From: Choanephora cucurbitarum
Lineage: Eukaryota > Mucoromycota > Mucoromycetes > Mucorales > Choanephoraceae
Assembly (NCBI GenBank): GCA_025331435.1
Contig: JAIWNI010000057.1
Location: 1-64,000 of the forward strand
Direction of reading: 5' to 3'
Length of the DNA stretch: 64,000 nucleotides
Part shown: in pieces, positions 35,901-44,480 of the stretch
How positions within the stretch are numbered: the stretch's first letter is position 1
How the letters are laid out: each line of letters starts with the position of its first letter
Program-made: the position numbers and the translations under genes
Notes under the pieces: generated by a model
What the model was told of the DNA's origin: nothing
What the model saw: only the letters and a program-made list of their open reading frames with translations
The model's database searches: none

Positions 35901-36807
35901 GATGCCGTCCGAAGGAGTGATGTAATGTTGATTGATTATGTGTGGAGAGGATTTGGAGTTGCTTGGAGGACTTGGAGGAGTTAGTTTTGTTGTTGTTGTT
36001 GTTGTTGTTGTTGTGTTGAGTGTTGAGCCCTCCACTCGGGCCCTTGCCAAAAAAAGAACCTCGTCCTCCTCTAAAGTTTCTGTATCCTCTGTTGTTCCCA
36101 CGGCCTCTGCTAAATCCATTTCCTCGTCCTCTGTTGTTTGAGGATGAAGTTTTCTGAAGTAACTCTTTCTCAAATCTTGCTTGATACATGTTTTGTAAGA
36201 ATTCATCGCTGAAAGCGTTGGTGTACTTAGTGTTGTCTTTTTTGGGTGCTTGGTGACGAATACTGTCTGGGATGTTGAGGGCATCGATGGCAAAGTTTTT
36301 TGCAACTCGCTCTTGGTTTTTTGCTTGGGTAAATCCAAAGACTGCCAAACGTTTGCTTTGTTCCTTTGCTCGCTGTAAAACCGTTCGAGCTTCTTCCAAG
36401 GTGTTGGTCTGTTCCAAGGTGTATTGGATTTCTTCGAAGATTTCAGTGGCAACTTTTGCTTGAAATCTTGTAGTTTCTGTAACGTCATATATCTTCGAAA
36501 TAATATCTGAGGTGTCAGTTTTGTGTTTACTGATTTCTCTGTACAATTCATTGTTGATACGTTCTGGGGTTGTCCAGTTGTCCAAAGCGTATTTTTTGGA
36601 TTCCCGTTTAAATCTTCTAAAGTTGTCGTCTTGCTGTGGTTCACTGACGGTTTCCAATTCGGCAAGGATTTCCACTGGTATGGGTTGTCCCTGATGTTTA
36701 TTTTCTTGTTCTTGTGTGAATCTACGAACGAACTCTGCGTATAATGCGTCCATAGTTTGCTCATTGATGTTGAATTCATTATCGTGATCCCCCATAATTT
36801 TCTCCAC
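32944..36807 (-). CDS. DIRS ORF A: Gag-like N terminus and tyrosine recombinase C terminus in one frame
   Basis: 1287 codons open without a stop. The first 270 or so residues are Gag-like: helical, charged, then an RG-rich tail (RGRGNGFSRGRGNNRGYRNF) suited to RNA binding. The last 330 residues are a tyrosine recombinase: HPRSDIGRLQF (first catalytic R), AHSIRSASSTKA (H-x-x-R), HANWSSNANTFERYY (H/W position and nucleophilic Y). The middle 650 codons show repeated Ser/Thr/Arg/Gln-rich low-complexity sequence and lie over the reverse transcriptase ORF in another frame, so this part is probably an overprint with no own fold. Whether Gag and recombinase are really translated as one chain is unknown; a second start or splicing may make the recombinase separately. 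Confidence 0.85.
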   Translation of the reverse strand: MEKIMGDHDNEFNINEQTMDALYAEFVRRFTQEQENKHQGQPIPVEILAELETVSEPQQDDNFRRFKRESKKYALDNWTTPERINNELYREISKHKTDTSDIISKIYDVTETTRFQAKVATEIFEEIQYTLEQTNTLEEARTVLQRAKEQSKRLAVFGFTQAKNQERVAKNFAIDALNIPDSIRHQAPKKDNTKYTNAFSDEFLQNMYQARFEKELLQKTSSSNNRGRGNGFSRGRGNNRGYRNFRGGRGSFFGKGPSGGLNTQHNNNNNNNNKTNSSKSSKQLQILSTHNQSTLHHSFGRHQAWGKTNTILSTMENNHITQLAPLSSTTGIPNSIYINTSTMENTTTTFEPNRTTSCKRSCQQIYSSRYYRNITVPKYRFPIQFLHNPGTQQETTNIGLPENQQLHSVSPFQDGRHPSLKRNCRKKRLDLQIGFEGCVHSSPTSSAITQVSHVSESRSGLSIQDTGVWHECQSSDLLKNNEICDRMPKKTKRSISLLSRRHMHISKDKRRNVQRQQAGHIPSRITWFHHKLRKKHTNSVTQTGVSRLSLQHTINEDFSTYTKNSKTDQQNQTSLESTQEDMQMVRQSIRKNDVNDTSNRGRSIAHKVLTKRSRIQPSQTSSEMGLTVYDHQQQQRRVTMVDELCDEQKWLTNSKNRQPETGTYDSCRRFRYRMGSHIIRTRNNRLLDRRRKTPIHQCSRIISNLIRTSTPCAKIQKQHDKDLYRQYYRTKICNQIRRHILTSTTTTGGTNTRFMQRVQPYSRISTYSGRKQYSSRSTQSEVNKKSIIRSTLTEEDVQQDQQNMGTITRRRLCVAHQPSTRNILQPTTRSSSNSPRCLQPDMEDKRNVPVSPVETDTTSITEVETTKNCISSFDNTTVDDTALVSGNTTDEATSRANDIPSTKVDDDRLEVIRKKRKKDGLTEDEIEFLTHATRRNTNRLYNNGWRKWEGWCKQQHPAENPEEYSVDNVFKFLMENRSYSVQHLNGIRSAIASVFKVLHPTQPPLAQQEKIMQFFQAKRRQDIRIPKEADMITWDTDILTTFVKNNWADNTNLTLSDLQQKTLILLCLATMAHPRSDIGRLQFQHVHFKTEEDQAISVVLHFPEAKEANMKSTQLGLIEDRELCPTTTLYFFTQQTTSVRRSLPKDHTLFLTYLGNIEKETTSVRPSTVSNWIKSLMKQAGIDTNKYKAHSIRSASSTKAVEKSHSIQAVKQHANWSSNANTFERYYYKPRAQQSSSTSIANSIFSLTENHTTLTDEAESRRIVVGTTNNTIVDEAKSGNVVHPPNW
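32963..33055. repeat. DIRS internal complementary region (circle-junction template)
   Basis: Bases 32963-33000 match the right end of the element (36920-36957) with a few differences; bases 33001-33055 match the left end (32705-32759) at all 55 positions. The join between the halves is ...CGTATT/GTTGG..., exactly the right end followed by the left end. In DIRS elements this region guides circular cDNA formation. It overlaps the 3' end of the recombinase coding region. Confidence 0.92.
34044..36779 (-). CDS. DIRS ORF B: reverse transcriptase, RNase H and methyltransferase-like domain
   Basis: 911 codons, wholly inside the span of ORF A but one frame off, so expression needs a frameshift, internal start or splicing; the true start lies after the Gag region. 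Recognisable features: PWKIRPLHLNQTEQQAV, the RT palm motif KLDLKDAYTVVPLHP, AFGMSVSPRIFSKIM, the catalytic YYLDDICILAK, and the thumb-side LGFHFNTRSMKIS. RNase H follows with TIHVDASDIAWGV, NVRELSAILFALQLH and IYTDNITALKFV. After it, VDAFASRTNHQLETFYSLRP and PWKLIPQVLQKL match the methyltransferase-like domain typical of DIRS elements. Catalytic residues appear intact. Confidence 0.93.
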   Translation of the reverse strand: MNSTSMSKLWTHYTQSSFVDSHKNKKINIRDNPYQWKSLPNWKPSVNHSKTTTLEDLNGNPKNTLWTTGQPQNVSTMNCTEKSVNTKLTPQILFRRYMTLQKLQDFKQKLPLKSSKKSNTPWNRPTPWKKLERFYSEQRNKANVWQSLDLPKQKTKSELQKTLPSMPSTSQTVFVTKHPKKTTLSTPTLSAMNSYKTCIKQDLRKSYFRKLHPQTTEDEEMDLAEAVGTTEDTETLEEDEVLFLARARVEGSTLNTTTTTTTTTKLTPPSPPSNSKSSPHIINQHYITPSDGIKPGGRLTQFYQQWKTITSHSWPLSVVQQGYRIQFTSTPQPWKIRPLHLNQTEQQAVNEAVNKFIQADIIEISPSQNTDFLSNFFTIQEPNKRRPILDCQRINNFIQCHHFKMEGIPALREIVEKNDLICKLDLKDAYTVVPLHPQSRKYLTFLNQGVVYQYKTLAFGMSVSPRIFSKIMRFAIECLRKQSVRLVYYLDDICILAKTKEEMYNVSKQVISHLESLGFIINYEKSILTPLHKQEFLGFHFNTRSMKISAPTQKIQKLISRIKQALNQPKRTCRWYASLLGKMTSMIPAIGDALLHIRYLQRDLAYSLHRHHQKWDSQFTITNNSSEELQWWMNFVTNKNGLPIQKIDNQKPALTIHVDASDIAWGVTSSELETTGYWTEEEKHQSINVRELSAILFALQLHARKYRNNTIKIYTDNITALKFVTKSGGTSSPVLQQLAVQIQDLCNEFNLTVEYQHIPGVNNIQADQLSRKSIKNPLYEVHLPRKTFNKINKTWGPLLVDAFASRTNHQLETFYSLRPDPAATALDAFSQTWKTKGMYLFPPWKLIPQVLQKLKRQKIASAVLITPLWTTQHWFPVILRMKQLAEPMIFQVQRWTMIAWKLSGRSERKMV

Positions 36808-36819
36808 GAATGCGCGGCT

Positions 36820-36934
36820 TTTGAAGGTATAAGGGAAAAGGGGACATTATATTTTTATTTAGTTATATATATTATAAATTTTTAAAAAAGGAAAATAAAG
36901 CGCGGCTCTTGGAGCCTGTACCACATTGACTGAC
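36820..36934. repeat. DIRS right inverted terminal repeat
   Basis: Inverted partner of 32744-32857. The outermost 23 bases of the element to its right (ending CGTATT at 36957) lie beyond the repeat and recur in the internal complementary region. Confidence 0.9.
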
Positions 36935-39900
36935 TTCGCTTCGTCAACAATCGTATTTTCTCCAAAAGATCGACAGGGTGGTTCATTTCTTTTAACTTTT
37001 TTTGAAGGTCATGCATTGCATGAACCTTACAGTAGGCCAAAGCTGCATTTGATAGGTGTTTTTGCTTGGATTTCAAATATTTGAATGGTCTTTCTTTTTC
37101 TTTTAAGTATTTTTGATATTCAAGTTGCATCAACAATTGAAGAGCTTCACCTTCGAAATCCGATCCACAGAAATCACATTGAGGATTGATGTCAGTGTAG
37201 TCTTCGATTACGGAATCGTACTTGCTTGGAGGTAAGGTAACTTTTTCAAGTTCTTTTCTTTTTGGAATTTTGAATGTTGGTTGCTTCTTGCCATGACGGG
37301 TATCAATTCCTGCATACATGGCAATTTTTTGTGTTGGTTGTGTTGGTTGTAGTGGTTGTGTTGAGTTAGTGGTACCGAGACGGGTATCAATTCCAACATA
37401 CTCGGTACACTTATTAGTTTTATTTGGTAATTGCGGCTCGTAAAGTGATTGCCATGAAGCAAAGTTAGCTTCAGAACAATATTGGTAGTTGTTGAAAATT
37501 GTTTCAGGCCAAGGGCTTCCAGGTTGAAGTACGAGCTGGTAATAGTGATTGAGAGATGAACTCCCGTTATCAGGCTGATGCAAAGCTAATACTACAGGAG
37601 AGTTACTGTTTTGCATACAATCAGGGAAGAATGTTACGCTTGTTGCCTTTGAAAAAAAAACAACTGGCCTTTGATAGGCATTGCTTATCAAATAGCCTAA
37701 TAAATAGTCATGTATATGCTTAAATCATAAAGTTCAATGTAAGTTTACCTGTTGAGGGCATTTGCATATAGTGCTGAATGCCACAAGGGCTATCATTAGA
37801 TTCTAAGCTCACACTTAAGGAGTCAAACCATTCAACAGATTGATAGCAGGCATACTTCAAATATAACGCTCTGTTTGAATTCAATGTTGTTAACAGAGTT
37901 TTTCTCACACTTTGCCATCCTTCTTCTCCAAGTCCAACAGCTGCAGCAACAGCACGAAAGCCACAGTTTCCATCTGGCACTACATATTTCCATCCAACGA
38001 CATTTTCAATCATGTTGAATGGAATCGATTGGCGGATTGGTGAAGGCAATGGAGACCCATCTGCACTTGTAATTCCAGCTGCATTACAATATTGTTAGAT
38101 CTACTATTAGTAATATCTACATGAAGCTTTACAATACCTTTGATTGCCTGGTGTATTTTTCTTGCGGTTTCAACGTTCTTCTTTACTACTTGCTTCTGTT
38201 TCATTTGATCTCTTTCAAATTTGAGAGGATCCCTCTTTGTGGTCTTCTCGAATACTTTATCATCTAGAGTTATGTCAATGCAAGCTTAACATAAGTAATG
38301 AAAACGTACCTATGCTCTTTAATTGGGAACTAGGTTTGAGAATGGGTTGAGAGTTTGATTTCTCAGACTCATTGTACCATTCTTCAATCTGCTTGACAAT
38401 ATACATCTTGCGGCTTTTGTCATCACAAGTGTTCAAAACATGCTCCAATTTGTAGAGGGCGCTGGTCACTAAGGAATTCACATCTTGAGTGCTAATACCT
38501 GCCGAGTCAGTTAGTTGACTTTCTGTCACGGCTGGACACATGTCTTCCACCTCCTTGTCTACATCGCTAGAAACGAACCAACGCCTATTAACTAACTGCA
38601 AGCTGATAGGCATGTTGGGACTTTCAACATCAAATTAGTGTCGGCAAGGAAGCTTGTAGATTCTTCTAAATCTTCCACTGCACACCTTCTGCCTATCATT
38701 TGCTTTTTCTTCATGATGAAGCACAATTTGCGTCTTCAAGAGGTTAATTGCAGCTGAAGTAATCTATTTTATACTGTTTAGCATCTAGTAAAGACGTGGA
38801 TCTAAAATCGTTGTAGCTCGGCTAGTCTATATTTACCTTCTACTTAACCTCATCAAAATGTTTATCTTTGGTCATGAATGGGAGAAGCTGCATTTTGCTG
38901 TTGGCAGTCATTCTTTGCTGATGTGCCCTTTGGCCCAACAATGCATCATGCATGACATTGAATGCCTTTTCAAAAGAGACAGCAGTGAACAGCTCCTTTC
39001 TCAGAGCAGCATGCTGAGATTCTACACGGCCTGTGGTGTAGGCATTTAAATGTGGAAAGCTGTCTACAAAACAGGCTATCCAGCATTCTTTTTCTTTCAA
39101 AAGACTTTCTATGTATTGCATGATCCTCGAGGCTTCGTAAGAATGCAATACACAATGCTTTTGAATTGCTGCTACATGTACGCTAATCATCTCTTCGTTC
39201 TTGCAGCTTTGCAATCCCCATACAAGATCAACAAAATCTTCAAAGTTTCTTGTGTTATTGAAGGATTTCTTGCATTTATCCTTCAAGTTTTTATCAATGA
39301 TATGCCAAGCACAGAGCATCTTTTTGCTTGAAGGAAATACTTCAACGGCGGCGGCACGGACAGCTTTGTCCCGATCTGTCATGATAACATCAGGGACACA
39401 ATTCTTTTCCAAATAGATCTAGAAAGCCAATAGTCTTAGGTAAATGAGGAAGTTTCAAAAAGTTCAGTATAATCTTCACCTTGTTTTTTAACTGTTCAAA
39501 AAACCAAGAATAGCTCTCTGTTGTCTCATCAATAGACCAAGCAAGTCCAATCTGGAAATTCATTAGAGATCGGTTGTTTACTGTGTTCTTATTGTAATGA
39601 TCTCCATAGGTATTGCTGATACCTATAGCGTTCAGCAGAGGGAACTTATACATATTACTCTTGTAGGTTGCGTCAATAATAAGAACCTCTGAGCATCTTC
39701 CAACCTGAATAGATAATAACAAAGTTTTAAGAAAAATTAGTTTTGAAAATCTGTAAATTTCATGCAGCATAATGTTACCATTTCGACAGCTGCAGTAGGA
39801 GCAAAAAACAAATGTGTCAGCTCTCCTTTGGCGTTGGTTTTTTTGGACACTATGTAATCCTTTTCTTCCAAGAGAGCTAAGAAAGGTCTCAGGGATTCAC

Positions 39901-40432
39901 CACTTTCACCATCGTCAAGAGAGTTTTTTACTTGAGCTCTCAAGTTTTGTATATCTTTTTTCAAGACAATCTTGTTGTTCTCTGGATCAGATACCATCCT
40001 GGAAATTGAAGCATCGCTTGCATCAGTAAATGCTAGGTCAAGAAAAGTTTGCATTTGCTTTTTGTCTAACTGTCTAGCTCTTGAGAAGGTCTGCATTTCA
40101 TTAATTTCAAGAGCTCCATGATTATGACAGTCATCAAAATGAGTGATAACCCAATCGTTTTCGGTTTCTTTGACTCGAATACGGTACTTGCAGTCGCATT
40201 TAATGCTCATCTTCTGTCTTTTAGCTGGGAAATCGCTTGTTGTCTTGTATTTACCAGAACGAACACATCTAAGTTCACAGTAACGGCGCCTCTTTGTTGC
40301 TGTGCTTGTCATGGAATTTGCAACAGAAACGACAAATCCCTTAGACTTGGCATAGTCTTGACATACACTAACGAATTTTTCGAGAGTGTCGAACTTTAGC
40401 CCTATAGCAGGAGTGAAGGTAGCAAAACTCAT

Positions 40433-40578
40433 GTTGTGTATTATTCTTTAGTTTAATTTGACAGTAGGTCAGAAAATAACAATTTTGACTATAGATATTT
40501 GACAGAAACATACCAAATTATGCTTTTTAACTAAAATGGAAATACGATGTTTTATAATGAAAAAAAGTGAGGTGTAGA
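40433..40578. promoter_or_regulatory. MULE transposase 5' leader
   Basis: 145 bp between the transposase start and the inner edge of the right terminal repeat. It is AT-rich; the promoter presumably lies here and in the repeat itself, as in other MULEs. Confidence 0.35.
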
Positions 40579-40725
40579 AAAAGTGAGGTGTGTAGAAAAA
40601 GTGAGGGAAGGAAAATATGGGGTGTACCAAAATTTACAAAATAAAGATAAATGATTGGGCGAAAATAAAAAGTGAGGTGTAAACTCCCAAAAAGGAAATT
40701 CTTGTGAGGTGAATATAGCCAACCC
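40579..40725. repeat. MULE right terminal inverted repeat
   Basis: Ends ATATAGCCAACCC. Contains two GTGAGGTGTAGAAAAA-like units at its inner edge, one more than the left repeat shows. Confidence 0.85.
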
Positions 40726-40737
40726 GCTGAAAAATAC

Positions 40738-41061
40738 AATATCCGAGACAATCCTTTCCAGGAACAGTGACTGTTTCTCACAAAACTCACGAAAATAGAA
40801 AGAAGAGGTAAGGGTTTTGGCAATGATTACACTTTCACTTATAGAGAGAACATAATCCTTTCTCCACTTTAGATATAAGGATTCAATCTATGCAGCATTG
40901 AAAAACAAAGACCTGCTGTTACTGTCAATCACCACGCCTGTATTTTCCTTCAAATACCTATTTTCTTTTCGCATAAAGAGATTCCCACCCTCTCTTTTAG
41001 GAAATCCTCTTTTTAGGCGTTATATACTCAACTGAGTTTGAAAAACGCCTATTGGAAACGT
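40738..41061. other. Spacer between MULE and endonuclease fragment
   Basis: AT-rich; no gene or clear repeat seen other than the element tip at 40726-40737. Confidence 0.35.

Positions 41062-41107
<46 letters not shown>
41062..41107. repeat. (CTGT)n microsatellite, about 11 units
   Basis: Tandem TCTG units with no interruption. It sits about 70 bp past the 3' side of the endonuclease fragment, a position where LINE elements often end in simple repeats. Confidence 0.9.
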
Positions 41108-41178
41108 CCAGTTTTCGGTGTTTGAAATATTTAAATAAAAATTAAAAGAAAAAAGACAAGCTGTCGAAGGTTTTATTG

Positions 41179-41820
41179 CTAAGATTGTGTGCACTGAATG
41201 TAAATAGGGTAGTGTGGTGATGGAGTCAAGCTCACATAATACCCCGTGTTTTCTAACTCAAAGTTTGAGAAAACTTCGTCAATCTTTGTGTTGTAGATAG
41301 TTGATGGCTTGTCCATCGTTCTAGATGCTAGTCCAAATGAAGAGAAGAAGTTTCTCATTCTCTCTGCTCTTCTTGATGCTTGCAAGAAGCTGATGTTAAA
41401 ATCGCCAACTATTAAACATCTGCTAAAGCCTGAACTTAAGATAGGCGTCAAAGTCTCTATTAGTTTATCAGCGCTTGTCCTTGGAGCTGCATAGAGTCAT
41501 AGAATCAATGTCTCTCAGTAAACAAAGTGTGATACTGCTATTACAGCTTTTCTATTCACTTCTATAACCACTGAATTGTTTCTTGTAACTTCGCTGGTTA
41601 GAGCGGCTTTAACAAGGCAACATGTTCCAAAAGCAAATCGTCTGTTTCGAGGACAGTTTGCTCTTGCTACTGGCACAAAAGATGGTACTTCTATCAGATC
41701 TTGACTATTAGTCCACGTCTCACTGAACAAGAGAACATCGCTTTGTTGATAGCAGTTATCTACTGAAATTTGGTCCTTATGTGCGGATAGGCTCTGGATA
41801 TTGTGATATAGTATTTGCAC
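41179..41820 (-). pseudogene. Broken retroelement endonuclease (EEP/AP-endonuclease-like)
   Basis: Minus-strand remnant of an exonuclease-endonuclease-phosphatase domain. It begins MQILYHNIQSLSAHKDQI (N of motif I), then VLLFSETWTN (metal-binding E), LIVGDFNISFL (GDFN motif), and ends near SLTPSPHYPIYI (the SDH position, here altered). The frame is preserved throughout but has two in-frame TGA codons between about 41517 and 41495, so it is not functional. No reverse transcriptase or helicase follows. The domain could come from a LINE or from a Helitron with an endonuclease; the neighbouring microsatellite favours a LINE. Confidence 0.75.
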
Positions 41821-42916
41821 TAAACTCTCATGAAAAGAAAGGTTTATTTGAGCATAATTAGTGATCGCGTCTTGTCAAAATTAATAATGTAACTCCTTTT
41901 CCAAATTTGGAAAGTCATAGATAGTATAAGCGATCAAAAATTTCAAAAAACGACCTGATTTAAAAATCTCTTTTGGCGTCTTAGGTACTCTGATTGACTT
42001 ATCCTTTGAATCGATGTAGAATTATAGACGAAGGAAAAAGAAATTATTATACACACAGAAATCAGTATTCATGAAAGAATTTATAAGCTCTTTTACACTA
42101 AAACATGTTGTATGTCATTTGAAACACATAAATATAAAAAGAAAAGGAATCAAGTATCATTCTTAATACTTTTTTCTATCACGAGTCACACTGTTTAAGA
42201 GAGACAGTATATAACGCCGCAGTTTGTGGTTGACACTCAACCACCTTAACTAATTTTTTTTTTGCATGGACATACTCTAATCCCTTGTTTTGTTCTATCA
42301 AAAGATAAAATCTGGTGCTTTACCATTTATGCCTATCGTCCTCGCGCCCTTTTGGATAGTCCTTTCTTCTAGTTGACATAGCTCTTCTTTGATTTATTTG
42401 GCAGGACCAGTGGTAATACTTTTGAGAGAAAAGAAGAGTGAATTGACTCTTGTTCTTTTGTTATTGAATGGTTCTCTTTTATTTTTGTAGTATGCTTTAA
42501 TGTGATAGCATACTTTAGGGGAGGGGGGGGAAGCAAATGAGATGAGTTTCGGAAAATCCTCACTTACTATAAGAAAAAACATCGTCACGCCAATGACGAC
42601 GTTTCATTTACCTATATAATCAAATTAAAATTGCCCTAATTCAACTCTTTTTCTCTTTTTCTTTTTTTCTTTTTTTCTTTTTTTCTTACATTTTTTTTCT
42701 CTTGACCAATTAAACTCTTCTATTAAAAAAGAAGCTTACCTGTTTATTGTATTTTGCTCCAGCAAAGCTTTCTTTTTTTTTTAGTGCCTTTCTTTTTACA
42801 TTAAGAAAAACAAGGAAAAACAAAGCCAGTATTACTGTAGTAGAAGTAATTTTGCTTGCAGGAAGATATTCTTCACGTTTGCAACAGCCAATACATTTTA
42901 ATTATCATATACGCCA
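41821..42916. other. Intergenic region upstream of the cyclin gene
   Basis: AT-rich, with T-rich pyrimidine repeats of (CTTTTT)n type at 42650-42690. The latter part probably holds the promoter and 5' leader of the cyclin gene. No other gene seen. Confidence 0.45.
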
Positions 42917-44460
42917 ATGGGTACGACGAAAAGTCGTAAATCTAGGCGGAATAACTCGAGACCAACTGCCTTTACATTCTTATCAAATATCGCACTCGGA
43001 AATGAAAATGAGAAACCACCTGATGATTCTATACAGAGATTGTCTACTTACTTATCACCTAATGCAGAATTACATTATGTTGAAGAAGAACCTGCTATTG
43101 GAGGTAAGCTAAAGCGACTAAGCTGGTCAGGCAATCATTAAATCATACTCTGTTAGTATCTTCCCTGCATTCGTCAGACAGTAGCTTTTCAGCTGATGAA
43201 GATCATCTACAAAGCCCCTTACCTTTTGATGCCCACAACCGACTTAATACAAGTACCGCTGCACCCGTTATAACAACGCATGAGTATCCTAAAAGAGGAA
43301 AATACAATGCACCCAAGCAACATCCTTCTGAAAGCAGCAGCGACGACGTACAACATCATAAACTTACTCGAGAAGACAGTGAACGACCTATTGCCTCAGA
43401 AAAGATCAAAAAGAAATCTTACCATGGTGAAAGAGATGTACTAATTCTATTCTATTGATTGATATGTCGACTGATTTCTTTATTTTAGCATGGACAAGGC
43501 ACATTGTCTATTTTATCTGTCTTTCGTTATTATACAGATAAAATCCGTAGTTCTTCCAGTAGGAAAAAGTCAGAATGCTTTACCAATCGCGGTTATGTGT
43601 AAAGTGAATGAACTTGAGCAATGTACAACATAAACTGAACTTTCCTTTTTTATAGCCAACAACAATTAGAGAGCAATGATAATCATAAACATCGAAGAAC
43701 ACAATCTTATGCTCATTTCTTAGTAGCCACTGGATCTCTTGTGTAAGCTATTGTATGGATGCTTATGTACAGACCACTCATCTTTTATAATTAGGGATGA
43801 ATCACAAGTAGAACAGAATCCTAACTATGATCCATTCTTTCTTGATGATGATACTTATGGTAAATATGGCTTAGATCCAAGCTCTCTGGGTTCATTAAAC
43901 AATGGTGCTCGACCTTCTGATCTAAAACGAGAAATGAATGAACAATTCCGTATCAATCATCCTGAAATCCCCACTGAAATTACACTCAGTAAAATTCGTG
44001 CTATCAAACTTCATTTACTTGAGATTGGTAAACAAGTGGATCTAGAAGTCTCTAGTGTTGCTCATGCCTATGTCTTTTTTGAGAAACTGGTGATCAAGGT
44101 AAAGACCACACTGCATTCAGCTTATGTCATGTTTTTAACTGCCTTTCTCTATAGAATATGGTCACCAAAAAGAATCGAAAGTTGATTGCAGCCTGTTGTT
44201 TATTTCTGGCCACCAAGGTCAATGAAGCCAAAGGAACATGGTTTCGACCTCTTTTGGATTCCATTGACAATGAGCTTGGTGTAGATGAAGAAGAGATTCA
44301 TGAGCATGAGTTTGCTGTCTTTGCTGATTTAGAATTCAATCTGTATGTGCCCCGAAGAGAATTCATGCCTCATTTTGAGCGTATCTTCCAATCATTGGAA
44401 TCTAAAAGTATTCAGGCCTATTTGGGTCATTCAAGTTTTTATGAAGCAAAAAAGAATTAA
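42917..44460 (+). CDS. CABLES-like cyclin-domain protein
   Basis: Cyclin-fold protein related to animal CABLES1/2 (Cdk5 and Abl enzyme substrate), presumed to link a cyclin-dependent kinase to other kinases. Six exons close in phase (42917-43103, 43157-43437, 43489-43598, 43656-43742, 43795-44098, 44155-44460) to 424 residues. The N-terminal half is Ser-rich and probably disordered. Conserved family segments start around residue 175 (RRTQSYAHFLVATGSLV) and continue with DPSSLGSLNNG, LKREMNEQFRINHPEI, LTLSKIR-like ITLSKIRAIKLHL and VAHAYVFFEKLVIKN. The cyclin box has KNRKLIAACCLFLATKVNE, EIHEHEFAVFADLEFNLYVP and EFMPHFERIFQS. The start is the ATG giving MGTTKSRKSRRN, a possible myristoylation-type N terminus. 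Stop is 20 bp from the convergent NIPA stop. Confidence 0.82.
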
Positions 44461-44480
44461 AACGCTATTTACAATAAACT

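Larger units (their letters stand above)
32702..36957 (-). mobile_element. DIRS-type tyrosine-recombinase retrotransposon
   Basis: About 4.25 kb, inserted in the MULE gene in the same transcriptional direction. It has inverted terminal repeats (32744-32857 and 36820-36934), an internal complementary region (32963-33055) formed of right-end plus left-end sequence, and two long overlapping ORFs encoding a Gag-like protein, reverse transcriptase/RNase H, a methyltransferase-like domain and a tyrosine recombinase. There are no LTRs, integrase or target duplication. This is the classical DIRS-1/Prt1 layout; Prt1 was described from the mucoromycete Phycomyces. Both ORFs are open, so the copy may be recent. 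Confidence 0.95.
32294..40432 (-). pseudogene. MULE transposase fused to OTU cysteine-protease domain, split by DIRS insertion
   Basis: Start at 40432 (MSFATFTPAIG). Order: FAR1/WRKY-GCM1-type zinc domain (to about 40100; IKCDCKYRIRV then HFDDCHNH), the MULE DDE domain with VLIIDATYKSNMY (first D), VIMTDRDKAVR (second D) and GRVESQHAALRK (E), a SWIM finger (VCSGRF, LPCRH) near 38650, and an OTU domain at 38050-37540 with VVPDGNCGFRAVAAA (D and C) and NHYYQLVL (H). Several short introns break the gene. The frame runs to 36957, is interrupted by the DIRS element, and resumes in phase at 32704, ending at 32294 after one more intron. A TAA right after the SWIM His (38635-38637) is in frame unless a small intron hides it. 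Both lesions suggest that this copy is inactive. The transposase-OTU join is inferred from lack of any start or promoter-like gap between them. Confidence 0.75.
32051..40725 (-). mobile_element. Mutator-like DNA transposon (MULE) with nested DIRS retrotransposon
   Basis: 8.7 kb unit bounded by inverted repeats of about 147 bp (32051-32197 and about 40579-40725) that match with only two or three differences. It encodes a FAR1/MULE transposase continuous with an OTU domain on the minus strand. The DIRS element at 32702-36957 accounts for 4.25 kb, so the unit was about 4.4 kb before that insertion. A 9-bp target duplication expected for MULEs was not found; sequence beyond the right repeat (GCTGAAAAATAC) resembles other element tips, so the true ends may lie a few bases further out. 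Confidence 0.85.

Noticed and set aside
41062..41107. Regular repeats suggestive of a CRISPR-like array
   Set aside because: Four-base tandem units without spacers; the genome is eukaryotic.
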